A stretch of DNA of 64,000 nt from Coriolopsis trogii (taxonomy: Eukaryota > Basidiomycota > Agaricomycetes > Polyporales > Polyporaceae), in contig JAHYIO010000033.1 of NCBI GenBank assembly GCA_020543525.1, forward strand, positions 2,108,001 through 2,172,000. The letters are read 5' to 3'. The notes below the pieces were generated by a model. That model did not search any database, was not told the origin of the DNA, and saw nothing but the letters and a program-made list of their open reading frames with translations. Within the stretch, counting starts at the first letter, position 1, and every line of letters begins with the position of its first letter. Position numbers and translations under genes: made by a program. This document shows positions 21,327 to 33,252 of this stretch, in pieces.

Positions 21327-23106
21327 ATGGACTTGCAATTGGACGAGAGGCTTAACAGCTGTCCCCCGCCGCAACTACCTCTAGAATTATGGGCAATTGT
21401 CGTCGACTTACTCCCACACGAAGACCAGAGAACGTGTCTGTTTGTTTCAAGCTCCCTACACAGTCTCGCGCTGTCGGCTTTGTTCTCCCATGTCATCGTC
21501 TACTTCGGACTATGGCGGTCATGTTTCGACTCCGTCGCGGGCGAGCACGAATTCGAACTGGATCACCTGCCTTGGTTACAGGATGAACGTGCTGAGATGG
21601 AGCGTGTCGCTCACTATACATGGGAGATACTGCGGCACATTTCGAGGGCCCCCGACTTTGCCAGACTGGTCAGAAAGCTGTCTATCAGAGCATACACTCC
21701 AGGGCCAGGGATCTTTGAGCTACGTAAGTACTCTACATCGTCCCCTATCGTATTCAATTGAGTCTCACCCAATTAGTTGTGCGCTAGGCTGTCTATCCGA
21801 AGCACTTCAGAACTTGCATAATCTGCGCTCATTCCGTTGGTACGGAGAGTCTCCCGTTCCATCTTCGGAGGTATTAGAGGTCCTCTCTCACTCATCTGGC
21901 ACCAATCTCGTTGACTTGCGCATACCGTAAGGCCCCTTCTTCACATCGTCTTTTGTACGGATTTGGTGACGTCCGGTGCTTCTTCATAGGAGCTCGGCGG
22001 TCAAAGGACTCGTGTCTCCTCCCGCTACCCGATGCACGCGTTTACGCACTCTCGCTCTGGTCCGCGAGTGGTACGTCCATCCCCGACAACTCGACGACGT
22101 GTCCCCTGTTGTGGAAATCCTTGCGGACAACGCGAACACCCTCACCCGTCTGAGCGCTCATGGAGAAGATCTTCTGAAATGTCCTGTTCGCCACCTCTTC
22201 AATCTACAAGAGCTTGAGCTGATCCGTCCAGAGGATTTGGAGGGATTTGAACTAGTCATCCATCACTGCTCAGCACTTCTTTCACTCACCGTTACTCTTG
22301 GCGCGCCCGGGCAATTTCAGTTCTTCACGATCTTGGAATCCTATCCTGCTGCTCTCCCAGAGCTCACCTCGTTCAAATTCATTTGCGCTCAGACTGCCAT
22401 CTCTCCCGCACACGAGCAATCTCTAGCAAACTTCTTGAAGCCCAAGAAGCTACTTCGGTGCTTGGACGTGTCATTCGATGGGGCCGGTCAAGGCATCAGT
22501 AACGCGCCTCTCCTTCAAACATTGCAAGAACTACCGGCCCTTGAGGTTCTCGGCGTTGACTTCTTTTGCGAACGCTTCAACCATGCCACCTTTCTATCCA
22601 TCGACCATTCCCTCCCGAATCGCCTTTCGGCATTGCTTCTCCATGTAGAATTCTGGATTTCTAGCGTCTCGCCGGCCGACTGGGTTGAATTGGTGAGGAT
22701 TCGCCTGCCACGCTGCTCCCCACTGTGGTACTGACGATTGCCTCCATTCTGTTTCAGATCGTGAAGCGTTCATCTCTGAAATATCTTCACATCCTCGACA
22801 GTGCAGATACGTTGGACCTGAAGCAGCAGATTCTCGAGGATCACCCAGACAGCCTTGAGCTTGTCGGTTACGGACCGTACTTACGCTGGATAGTCAACGA
22901 CAAAGAGGATGGTCCAAGATATTCTCCCTCCTGGCCACTGTCTAAAGTCATGTTCCGAACTGTGGAGGATTTTGGCCATACGGACTGGGAATGGCTTCTG
23001 AGGCACCATGACTACTTAGGAATTGGTATGTCAGCCTCCTTCAATGTGACGAATATGTTGACATGCATTGCCAGATACTCTGTACCCCGGGGTACGGAAC
23101 CTGTGA
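21327..23106 (+). CDS. F-box-like, leucine-rich protein (Agaricomycete family)
   Basis: The N-terminus has an F-box-like segment, QLPLELWAIVVDLLPHEDQR followed by CLFVSSSLHSLALSALF. Its pattern (LP.E....I...L, then a C..VS..) is that of substrate adaptors of SCF ubiquitin ligases. The remainder is a string of irregular leucine-rich segments such as LRSFRWYGE, LNLQELEL-like blocks and LKYLHILDSADTL. Such proteins form large, fast-changing families in mushroom-forming fungi. The target is unknown. The gene is spliced; the last intron falls after DYLGI, and the final exon encodes only about ten residues (DTLYPGVRNL). Stop TGA is at 23104-23106. Start ATG is at 21327. Confidence 0.7.
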
Positions 23107-23502
23107 CATCTGGTATTTGTCCGCCAGCAGATACCCCAATCGATCATACAATCCTCGTCGTTCCAAGGGTGTTCTAATGCAATATTTTTCCGTGTTGATG
23201 TTGAAGTCCGGCTGATGCTGAGTTCGGTCGGCACAAGTTGTACGTCGAAAACGTCGGGAGCCATGTACGTCCCAAGAAGGCAAGTCGGTTTAGTCCCGAT
23301 TGAAGTGACGTCTTGTGCAGTCCTCGGACGGCTACGACGTCGTTGTGGCTGACCGATATCCGACCTGGTCCCGGCAGCCGCGTGCCAGCCGCGATTTGTG
23401 AAGCCATAAAGGAGGGAATTCCAGCATTTCTTTCCCCACATCTCTCTCCCGCACAATCCTCCCTTCGACATCACCTTCACCTACTCCTCACAGTTTCACA
23501 TC
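23107..23502. other. Intergenic region, promoter of the opsin-like gene
   Basis: 396 bp between tandem genes. The last part before the ATG is CT- and CA-rich (tcaccttcacctactcctca). No other feature was seen. Confidence 0.5.
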
Positions 23503-24583
23503 ATGGGGAACCGAGCTCTGGATGTCAACCCACCGAACGCGGACTACCACCTTACCACCCACGGGTCTGACTGGCTGTGGGCAGTGTTTACGCTTTTCGC
23601 CGTCTCCCTTCTCGTCATTCTCGGATGGACGCTTGTGGTAAGGATTATGACTTCTCTCATCTCCTCGTCACTGAACGCAACTCGCGTAGACTCCTCGCGG
23701 GACGCGTCTCTTCCACCAGATCGCAGTTGTCGTGATCATTACGGGAGCGTTGTCCTACTTCTCCATGGCCTCTGACCTCGGTGCTACACCCGTCCTTGTT
23801 GAGTTCCGAGGGACTGGCACCCGTCAAATCTGGGTACGCATCTCAATCTCTTATCTCTTGCACCGTTGGCATACTTGAACTCATATTTGGCTTCCATAGT
23901 ATGTACGATATATCCAGTGGTTCATCAGCTTCCCGCTCCTGCTCCTCGAGCTCCTCCTCGCAACGGGTCTTACATTTTCCGACATCTTCACCACCCTGTT
24001 CATGAGCATCGTCCTCGTCGTTTCTGGGCTTGTGGGCGCGCTCGTTCCCAGCACGTACAAGTGGGGTTACTACGTCTTCGGTCTCGTCGCTCTCTTCTAC
24101 ATATGGTGAGCACACATCAGTCTCTAATGCGTCATATATTGACCTCTTGAGCTTGCCAGGTATGTGCTGCTTTGGCACGGCCCACGTACGACCTTCATCG
24201 CGGGCGGAACCGTCCGGTCGAGCTACCGCCTGGCGGCATACTACCTCTCCTTCCTCCTCCTCCTCTACCCCATCGCATGGGCATGCGCCGAGGGAGGCAA
24301 CGTCATCTCTGTCACGTCGGAGATGATCTGGTACGGGATCCTCGACCTCCTCGCTGGCCCCATCTTCCTCTTCTTCTTCCTCTTTAAGCTGCGCGGCATT
24401 GAATACGCTTCCTTTGGTCTCCGGTCCGGGAGATACCCCGGAAAGGGTGCGCAAGGGCACCTTGGGACGGAGACAGCCCAGCCTGCGGGTGTGGTTCCTG
24501 CCACCGCGTCTTCCACTTCTCCCGCCGGGATCGGCGCCGCTCCCGTCGGAGGTACGACTACGGCTGGGATCACAACCGTATGA
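23503..24583 (+). CDS. Seven-helix opsin-related protein lacking retinal lysine (HSP30/MRH1-like)
   Basis: This is a membrane protein of the microbial-rhodopsin fold, about 290 residues, with seven hydrophobic segments. Family landmarks: PRGTRLFHQI, ALSYFSMASDLG, TRQIWYVRYIQWFISFP, LLWHGPRTTF, and the last helix WYGILDLLAGPIFLFFF. Positions matching bacteriorhodopsin's proton acceptor Asp85 and donor Asp96 are Gln (YIQW) and Glu (LLLLE). The position of the retinal-binding Lys in the last helix (usually D..AK) is Gly (DLLAG). It should therefore not bind retinal or pump protons. Fungal HSP30/YRO2/MRH1 proteins share this loss and act in stress at the plasma membrane. The tail is Gly/Thr/Pro-rich. 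Three introns are present. Start ATG is at 23503. Confidence 0.88.
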
Positions 24584-24925
24584 TCGCTCGTGGCAACGAC
24601 CACTACTGTGCTCCTACCTGTACTTGTATCTACTTGCATGTATTCAGGGTTCGTCACGTTCTGCAAATTTCACCATTCTGTATTGAGATTCTTTCGCACG
24701 AGTGAAATCCGTTTGTGGAGTTGTGACACAAGAAATCATCAAGGTTATCTAACAACTACGCTGGTCGGGGTACAGTAGTGCATATCTCGCGAGAAAGGTC
24801 CCATGCCCAAAGCCAACGAACCATCAACAGGCGAAGATGATACACATAATACAATTACATACGACAGCAAAGCTAACGACTATCTACTCCCGCGTGCACG
24901 AAATCACAACCAAACCCAGCCGAAC
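24584..24925. other. Convergent 3' intergenic region
   Basis: 342 bp between the stop codons of the opsin-like gene and the minus-strand transcription factor. No gene or element was recognised. Confidence 0.5.
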
Positions 24926-27900
24926 TTACATACCCATTTGCGCAACAAAGTCGTTCCAAGCGGTTTGCATGCTCGTCTCTGGGGAGTACGACCGCTGTGC
25001 GCTCGGATAGTCTGAGTCCATAGGCACGGGGGAGGTGGCATACATGTCCGCGCCAGGACCTCCCGAGCCGACGTGACCGTAATCGAAGACGGGGAAGTAT
25101 TGCGGGAACATGGGTTGGATCCCCTGCATCTGCAAGTCGGGTAGTTGCTGCTGTGGCTGCTGATATGCTTCCCCGCCAAAGGAAGTCGCGATGGGCTGCA
25201 GGCCGTTCATCGGCTGTGGGTGCTGTGGTTGGTAGTGTGTGGGAGACACCGGCCCTCCGTTCTGCATCTGTTGATGTGATGGCCCGGCCTGACTTGGTCC
25301 GGCACCCATCGGAGCATTGGGAGGTGAATGCACAAACGTGCGGAGGTATTGGAGGACGTAAGGGTGGACCTGTTGCTCGTCCGGCTGCTTGAGAGGCAGG
25401 GGCACGATTGGATTGAGCGATGTGGGCGAGCGGTCCGACATCTGCGGAGACATCGACTTCTCTTTCTGCTCCACGAGGCGTGTCCTGCCTCCGAGCGTGC
25501 TCAGCTCGTCGTCGTCATCTGCCGGCGTTGTCGGCTCAGAGATCGTGCCTGCCCTCGACGGCGGCGTGTTGCGGTATGCGGACAGGCTGGCGTGGGCCTT
25601 CTCCCGCAGTCTAAGCATAATGTTCTGAAGATCGGGCGGTGAGCAGCCCGACAGGAATGTCCGGATGATCGGGATTACGCACCAGGACCTTTTCCGCGTG
25701 GAAAAACTTTGCGGTCTTGGAGAAGAGGTCACAGGCAGAGTCCAGCTGGACGAGCGCGGATGGTGCCAGACTCATGGACGGACAGCGGGTGACGATAGAC
25801 CCCAGAATAATCTGTGCAGAGGAGCGCAGTGAGCGTCAGGCCAGAAGCGAGGCCATCTTGACGTACCGAACATGAGAACAAGTGGGTCCAGAGGAACCAC
25901 ATGCGTTCGGTGAGCTCCTTGAGCTGTGAATGGATGTTACGAACGAGGGCAACGAGGGATCCGGCGCTCCTGTACGCGGCGATGAAAGAACCGCCGTAAG
26001 GGCTACCGAGAGGATCTTTGGGATGGTCACTAATCGCCCTCGCGAAGAAGCCACGATGCATATAGAGGAGATCTATCACGCGAAGTCGATGAGCACAACG
26101 TGGTCTGCACTGATAACCACAGCACAGCCACGTACTGGATTCGCGAATGGCGAGTACGAGATGCCGCTGGAGAATGAGGGGCACACTCTCGTGATAGTTG
26201 CCGACGCGGGACTCGGAGTTGCCGAAGCCAGCTATTTGCAAGGACGCGGGTACATTGAAGCCTCGCAACTTTCTGTCAAGCTGGAGGACGGTGCTGTATG
26301 TCGGTGTCTTTGCACCGAAGGCTTGGTCGTAGACGAGGTTCATGCACTCGGAGGTGAACCTGTGCTTCCACCAATGGACTATGGGTGCGGATGTGAGCGG
26401 CTGAGGAGACACGGGAAGAGATACGACTGACAAGTCTCCTCGTTGTTGGGATCCTCGGCATAAGGCTTTCTGCAATCGATGTGGACGAGAGTGAAGGATG
26501 GCGGTCGTCCGAGAGTGAAAGACTAGGGCAGGGGGTGAATACGAGGGGCGGCGGGCGCGAGAGAGAGAGACTTGCCTGGAGGAGGTCGTAGGAATACAGC
26601 TCCCAGAAGCTCTCGCGGCGCCTCTGTATCTCAGCCTCGTCGACCTTCCAGCGTCCAGCGTCGCGGTCTGGGTGGACGGTCAGAGGGGTCACGTGCAGTG
26701 TGGGGGAGGGACTCACGAAGGCCCATCTGGAAAAGGCAGGAGGGTGAGTGTGAAGAGAGGCGTGAGAGGCGGAGAAGGACGCACGCTGACGCCGAGTTTG
26801 ACGGCAAGGCCCATGAACGCCCAGCGCGATCCGACGCCGCTGCCGTGACGTTCGCTCAGGAAGAGGTAGAAGGCCATCAGATACTGTCCCCGCAAGTCAA
26901 TCCCGTGCGATCTGTGCCCGCGCCTCAGACGCTTACCAGGGTTTGCACAGCCGCGAGCGTAGGCTCCTCGAATATCTGGCTCTGGAACAGCGCAGCCCGC
27001 GCCAGCTGGTGGTACTTTTCTGCCTCGATGTTGTACGCCGGCCGGGTGATGTCCATCAGGCTGCCAATGGCGAGCACCATGAACATCAGCGCCAGCTGAT
27101 GCGACATGAGCGGATCGTCCATCTGCGGGGACACATTCGGGTTGAAGAACTGGAAAAACGCCGTCTCGTTGAACTGGGCCATGGATACCGGGTTGTACCT
27201 GGAATACAATAGTGAGACAATAGGCCACGAAAGGAGTCAACGTGGATGGATACTGACATCCATGCCGCATGTTGGAAGTAGTTGTTACGCAGCTCTTGGG
27301 CCTCCTCTACTGGAGGCAGATACCAGAACAGACTTCGCAAACGCTCAATCCGCATCGCCTCCGAGTCTGGCGTGAGCGGGATGTTGGGTGCAATGGGGAA
27401 AAGTCCGCTGAGAGCGAGCACTTCGGGGGATAGTAGCTTCCGTAGGTTGCTCAACCGTTGATCCCGGTCGTCGTCCTTGTTGTCCTCGTTCTGCGGACCA
27501 GGTCAGCCTCCAGAGGCCTGTGCGACGACATACTAGAATATATTCTACGAACCGTCAAAAAGTACTGCAAGGAGAAGATCGCAGGAATGAGCAACTTGCT
27601 ATAGTGGACAACACTCCGAACGCACCCAAGAACTGGTCGCCTGACCAAAGTAATTCGTCCGACCAGTGTCTGAGATGGCCAACGAGCCAAACGAATCGAC
27701 GACATCGGCCCCGGGTTCGTCGGAGGTATTTGGTGCGGAAGTGCTGATCAGGTTTTCTCGCTGGATGGGAGCTTTTATTCGTAGCAGTTCCTCCGAGAGC
27801 AGGGGGTGTTGCTCGAGGGAATGTTGCGCATGGGATGTGCGGAGCGCGTCTTCGAGCTCACGGACGCGGGTGGCGAGTTGATTGATCTTCTCGTGCAGGT

Positions 27901-28314
27901 CCTGCGTCGAGGCGAGGACGAATCTGGGTGCACTAAGTGAGAAGGGCAGAGTAAGAGGATGAGCTGACGGAGGTGTTAATACATACCGATTGCCTTTGCC
28001 TGTGGTGAGGGAACCTGTGATGAGGAGGGTGAGGGGGCGGGAACGAGGAGAAAGGAAGAGAGGGAACGGACCGTCTGGACAGATGGCAGCGCAGCCTCTC
28101 TTTACGCAGGAGCCGCAGGGAATGGCGCGATCACAACGTAGCTTCAGCCTGCAAACAGGGATGAGGAGACGGGGGTGGGGAGAGACGGAGGGATGCGGGG
28201 TACAGACCTGCGACATTCTGCGCACGAGAGACGGGTCGCGCCGCGTTTACGCTTCTTCTCGGCGGCGTTGGGGTCTCTTGGAGACAGGTCAGGGCCAGGA
28301 AGGGGAGAGGACAT
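24926..28314 (-). CDS. Zn2Cys6 fungal transcription factor (copy 1)
   Basis: This is a fungus-specific regulator. The N-terminus is basic (KKRKRGATRLS), followed by a Zn2Cys6 cluster, SCAECRRLKLRCDRA then CGSCVKRGC and CPDG. Next come a coiled-coil dimerisation stretch (DLHEKINQLATRVRELEDAL) and a fungal-specific transcription factor domain with MFMVLAIGSLMD, the MGLHRDAGRW block and SLTFGRPPS. The C-terminal part is Gln/Pro-rich and probably activating, ending in WNDFVAQMGM. It is a clear paralog of the gene at 48554-52107: both share the cluster, SLTTGKGNRFVLA, LYMHRGFFA-like and LTERMWFL segments, and the domain order. Its DNA target is unknown. Many introns. Start ATG is at 28314, stop TAA at 24926-24928. 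Confidence 0.9.
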
Positions 28315-29257
28315 GGCGCTGGGAGAGGCGGGGAGGATAAGAGAGGCGGGGTCGGAGACGGTGAGCGGATGGGTAGAGGCGGAGGTTGAGAGGATTTGGC
28401 GAGCTCAGGACGAAGAAAGCATCGAGTACGAGAACTCGGATGAGGGCAGACGGAGACAGAGAGTGGGTGAGGATGGATGGACTGGCGACCGCGACTGGGA
28501 GCACTGTGGCAGGTTTGGCAGGGGCTTCTTGCGCCGGCAAGATCCTCCCTCGAGCCCTCCTCTCTTTCTCTCCGATCCGGCCACGAGGTCTGTTTCGCCC
28601 AGTGCCCTGCATCCGCCGTCTATCATTTTCTGCTATCAGGCCTGCACGTATGACAATGTCGACGAGTACTATAATAGCTGCGAATACTATGCAGGCCAGT
28701 CGCAGCGGGGCACTGCACTCCGTCTGTACTGCCCTGATCTAGATACGATCCTCGATCACTGCCAATCGGGACTCGGCGAACAACCCCCCCTCGCAAGAGC
28801 AAGTGGCTGGCTATGGACAAGCCTCAAGAATCTCAATCACAACCTCCTCGAGCCCAATCGCTTGCAGTGCCAACGCTTCGCTGGGTCTGAGCGAATCAAG
28901 TGGACGACCTGCGGCTCCTCGGCCCGGGTGTTTGGCCTTTGTTTGCTCTTGCCTTTCTCGGCACCCCGCCAATTTTGTTGCGCGCCCTCCGTCGTCGCTC
29001 GCTCTTGTCCCTCGACCACGTCCTCCATTCATCGTGAGTATTCCCTCCTCGCCTGTGCTGTTTAGGATGAGCCTCTTAGATGACGAGTCTGAAAGGCTGC
29101 GAAAGAGCTTCTCTGCCGCGGCCGTCATTGACGATACTACAAATTTATACCATTCATGCTTTTCTGACCTTCCCTCTCTCTTCTTCGCCTCTCCCCTCGA
29201 TCCTTTCACTCACCTTTTCTTTCTTTTCTAGACATTTTCTCTTCAAATCCTACCACG
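28315..29257. promoter_or_regulatory. Divergent intergenic region, transcription factor 1 and TSR4
   Basis: 943 bp between two divergently transcribed genes, the longest intergenic gap in the gene-dense part. The TSR4 side is strongly CT-rich and carries cttttctag about 30 bp before the ATG, which could be the 3' splice site of a leader intron. The other open frames here are short and match nothing. Confidence 0.5.
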
Positions 29258-30942
29258 ATGCCTCCTGCCGATGTCGACGACACTTGGTCTGATGACGACG
29301 ACGATTTGACTCTCGACGTCGAGACCTCCGTCCAGCTCGGCATCCCAGACGGTCCCCTTCACTCCACAGCCGACCTCTCAGACCCCACTGTATCGCGCAT
29401 AGGCGGTCATCCCGTACGATACGCCTTTGCTTCTCTACGTAGCCTTCTTGTATTGATATCATTCCCATGTCTAATCCTATCTTCCCTACAATCAAACATT
29501 GTGCGCCCAGACATTCCTGGCCAGCCCTCCTCCTCCCGTCGCAAACGCGTCCTGTCAAAACTGCTCTCAGCCCATGGAACTTCTCATCCAAATATGGTGT
29601 CCAATTGAAGACAGCCCCAACGACAGAGCACTCTTCGTATGGGCTTGTGCCAACTCCTCTTGTCAACGTAAACAGGGAAGGTACACGTCCATTCCAGCCC
29701 TCTCCATGTTCCCGATCGACGCTCGAAACGAACAACGGACGAGCTGATCCTATCCCACCTAGTGTCCGTGCTTGGCGGGAGCTCAGGTTCAACAAAAAGT
29801 ATGCAGAAAAGCTCGAAAAGAAGCTTGCCCGCCGCAAAGAGAAGGAGGTTCAACATGCCAAGGCTGCCGCAGAAGCTGCCGCCAAAAAGTCGCAAGCGAA
29901 AGCAAATCCATTTGCGGTGCGTGTGTTCCCGTCCACAAGCTAGTACTATTGACGAGCGCTCGGTACAGCTCGGTGCAAATGCTGCTGCGAACCCCTTCGG
30001 GCTGGGCTCTCAGATCTTCGGAAGCGCAGCCTCTTCCGAAGAGCCTCCACAGGCAGGATCTGCCGAACGCAGTGACTTTACCGAGAACGCCTCCGACGAG
30101 AGCGACAGCGAAGACGACGAGGACGACGAGGACGGAGGCGAGGACGAAGAAGACGCACTCGCAGCTGCCGTGCAGGCCACTTCCCTCGACGATTCGCCAT
30201 GGAAAGCCACTCGGGCCTATGTCCCTCTCTACCTCTCGACCGTAGCCGAATATCTCCCCCCGCCACCAAAGGTCAAGGTGCCCGCAGGGGTAGCAGTCGA
30301 CGTGGATGACGACAAGGGTGCAAAGTCAAAGGACGGCATGGGCGGATGGTCCATGGAAGGCTACGAGAACTCGATGGACGTCGACCACGCCTTTGAGCGA
30401 TTCAGCAAGCGCGTTGGGTACGAAGGCGAACAGTGCTTGAGGTGCGTCACACCGCATTCCCTACTATCCCTTTGCCGCTGACCGTCGATCGTGATAGGTA
30501 CGAACTGGGTGGGACACCGCTGCCGTATTCGAGTGACAAGGTCTTTGACCAACTGTTCCCCGTCCCGCCTGCGACCCCGTTACCGGTCACCAAGCCCGAC
30601 TTCATGGTGACGCCCCCACGGAAACGGAGCTACGCGCCAGACTCGCTGCCGCGTTGCCCGCATTGCCAGTCGCGGCGCGTGTTCGAGTGCCAACTGATGC
30701 CCAACCTCATCAATGTGCTCAAAGTACCTGATGGTGAAGGCAGTCGAAGAACGCTCACGGATGAAGAGCGACGAGCCGAAGTGCTCAAAGCTTTGAAAGG
30801 ACAGAGCGCGACCGGGCGCGGCATGGAGTGGGGCACATGCATGATCTTCTCGTGCGAGAAAGATTGTGCCGCAAAGGGTGACGGCGCTGGGGCGGGGAGT
30901 ACATGGCGGGAAGAGTACGTGCTGGTGCAATGGGATGAGTGA
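29258..30942 (+). CDS. TSR4: TSR4 / PDCD2-family ribosome assembly protein
   Basis: TSR4 is a cytoplasmic chaperone of ribosomal protein uS5 (Rps2) needed for 20S pre-rRNA processing (family knowledge). The N-terminus is acidic (DDTWSDDDDDLTLDVE), followed by VQLGIPDGPL and a split zinc-binding region (CQNCSQPMELLIQIWCPIED, then FVWACANSSCQRK). A Lys/Ala-rich helix and a long acidic stretch follow. The PDCD2_C domain begins around AFERFSKRVGYEGEQCLRYE and contains PRCPHCQSRRVFECQLMPNL and MEWGTCMIFSCEKDC, ending VLVQWDE. The CPHC and CSC pairs are the expected zinc ligands. Several short introns. The ATG at 29258 follows a pyrimidine-rich leader. Confidence 0.92.
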
Positions 30943-31423
30943 GCTCAAGTGCAAGCCTGGTCGACTGAAGATGTCGTGTATGCTGCCTGTTGTATTCTCA
31001 CTCTTTGTAGAACAAACGCGTCCAGAAGCTTGTCTGTACCGCTATGACCGCAACAGAGTCCGGTACCCGCCACTTTCCGTTGCTACTCCAGAACGTATCC
31101 CAGCGACGCGATATACATAGAGCTGGCGACTCGGAGCTGCCTCGAGGCCTCTTGGGGCTTGCGAGGGCACAAGAATGTGTGCAATTGTGCGTGATTTGTA
31201 TGGTAAAGAAGACTGCGCGTGTGGCACTGCAACAACAGATGGTGATGTCCACAATAAGACTCCCCATCTCTCTCTTTCCCTCCATCGCTCCTCACGCCAT
31301 CTCTTTCATTTCGCCCTCTTGCGCTACCTATCGTCCGAAGTTTTTTTTCCCTGACAAACAAGTCATTGATACCAAGTCAACCGCTCTGCACCCAGCGCTA
31401 CAGTATCGAGCTCCGAGTCGATC
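30943..31423. other. Intergenic region
   Basis: 481 bp between tandem genes. A T8 tract (about 31341-31348) and CT-rich sequence precede the next start codon. No other feature was recognised. Confidence 0.45.
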
Positions 31424-32869
31424 ATGTCGGCCAAGAAACTACGTTCCAAGCTCGATTTCAAGTTCCTCTCTCCTCTCAAGATGAGCACGAATAGGTCTCC
31501 TCAGAGTCTCCGCTCTCCCGATACGCGCATCCTAGGCGTTTCCGCCGACTTCAGCGACAAGATGTTCCGCCGTCACCCAGGAGCAAACACCAAGTCTGCG
31601 GTCATCCACGTTGACGGCGCGCCGCCACCACCGCCCAAGGACCAAGGTGGCGACCGCAGCTACTCGCTCTTTGAGCCGCACTCGCCTCATCCGAGGGGTC
31701 CCAACGACCCTCAGGGAGAGTGGGACGACATCCGTTACGCCGTCATGTCACCCCTCGCGGAATCCCCTGCGGGCCTTGCAGACAGCGTCGTGATCATTTC
31801 GCACCAGGTGCGCGTCCCCCCGAACTACTCCAAGCTGCCTCCGCTCCCTGTGGACGAGATGGGCGTTGTCAACGACAACCCGGTCGTCCCACCCAAGTCA
31901 AGCGCCTCCCATGCTCGCAGCGCGACCTCCCGCATCCCCGTTGCTGCATCCCGCGTTCCACCTCCGCGGCGTCGCGTAGCGACGATCTCCGCCCCGGAAG
32001 ACGCAGAAGTTCGCAGGCGGGAGTTTCAGCGGCGCAAGGAACAGGAGGAGCAGGAGGCGGCGCGGGAGGAGGCCGAGCGCCAGGCCCGTCTCAAGCAAGA
32101 GAAGCAACAACAGCTCGCCGATGCTGCACGGGAGGAGGAAGCCCGCAAGTTTGCGCTCGAGCAGGAGCTGCGCCGGGCGCAGGAGGAGCGACGAAAGCGA
32201 GAGGCGATCGAGCGCGAGGCGGAGGCGCTCTCAAGTATGGTGGCGGCGGAGCGGAAGCGGCAGGACCGCGAGAAGCGGAGGCAGGAGACGGCGAAGATGC
32301 AGCGCATGCGGCGAGAGCTGGAGGAGCAGAAGCGTGTGCAGGAGAAGGAGCGGGGTGAGTGGCGGGAGCGCGTCGGACGGGAGCGCAGGGCGCTGGCGGC
32401 GCAGCTCGAGGCGAAGAAGACGAAGAACTCGAGAGGTCTGCCAATCCTTCTCACTGGCTGGGTTACTGTCCAGAGCGAGGACTGCTTGTCGTACAAACGG
32501 CGGTATTTTCAGCTCAGAGAGGATGCCTTGGTGTTCTACAAGGATGCGGAGGTAAGCCAGTTCGAAATGTGGCCGACTTACTCATTGATCCTGATACGTG
32601 CAGGACGACGTCAAGCCTCTGGAGACGATCCAGCTGTCTCGCATCCAGCGAATCCGGGAGTGGCAGGACGGCTACGAGGAATTGCAGGCCATCCCACACT
32701 CCTTTGCCCTCGAACTGAAGGATTTGCACGAACCGTGGGGCATGTTCACTGACTCGAACGAGGACAAGGTGAGAAGACAAGAGCTGCTTAGTATCCACTC
32801 AGAGCGACTAATTCATGCCTGCAGGAGAATCTGCTTGCGCTTCTGAGCAGCAGGTTGACCACGCGATGA
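31424..32869 (+). CDS. Coiled-coil and PH-domain protein
   Basis: The product is about 455 residues. A basic N-terminus (MSAKKLRSKLDFKFLSPLK) leads into a Pro/Ser-rich segment (APPPPPKDQGG). A long Glu/Arg/Gln-rich helical stretch follows from about residue 190 to 325, a single alpha-helix or coiled coil. The C-terminus is a PH domain starting ILLTGWVTVQSED, with KRRYFQLREDALVFYKDAE, then LSRIQRIREW and SFALELKDLHEPW. PH domains often bind phosphoinositides; the lipid preference is unknown. Two introns lie in the PH part; the last exon encodes NLLALLSSRLTTR. The combination suggests a membrane-cortex adaptor (inference). Stop TGA ends at 32869. Confidence 0.78.
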
Positions 32870-33252
32870 AGCTTTAATGATCGGATATGCCTTTAATTTC
32901 CTCAGTCGGACGGTCTGCTGTACTGTACTGTATCTGCTTGGATCGGAGCAGCGTTGCTGCAGTATGTATCTTATAACTGTAGTACTTACCCTCGAGCTCG
33001 AATGCCTACTACTCATGTATCCCTCGCTTTTCTGTACTCTCTAGTTTCCTCGTTCGCCCTGTTCGCCTTGATTGGAGTGCTCAAGCGCTCATGACCAGGC
33101 GCGTTCGGTAGACGCCTGTCGGCGCGTACACAGCAGCAGCGCGTCACTTCCGCGTCTCCCTTCAACTGCGAACAGACTACATCATACACAGGCCTCGTAA
33201 CGAATGTTACTACGACTCGTCACTGCGCACACGTCCTAGCCCTCTCGACAAT
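32870..33252. other. Intergenic region
   Basis: 383 bp between tandem genes; nothing recognised beyond the flanking untranslated regions. Confidence 0.45.

Noticed and set aside
28175..29065. 296-residue plus-strand open frame
   Set aside because: It begins antisense to the zinc-cluster exon of the transcription factor and runs into the intergenic region; no recognisable domain and low-complexity composition.
31341..31348. T8 tract as a polymerase III terminator
   Set aside because: No upstream A- or B-box; more likely part of the leader of the PH-domain gene.
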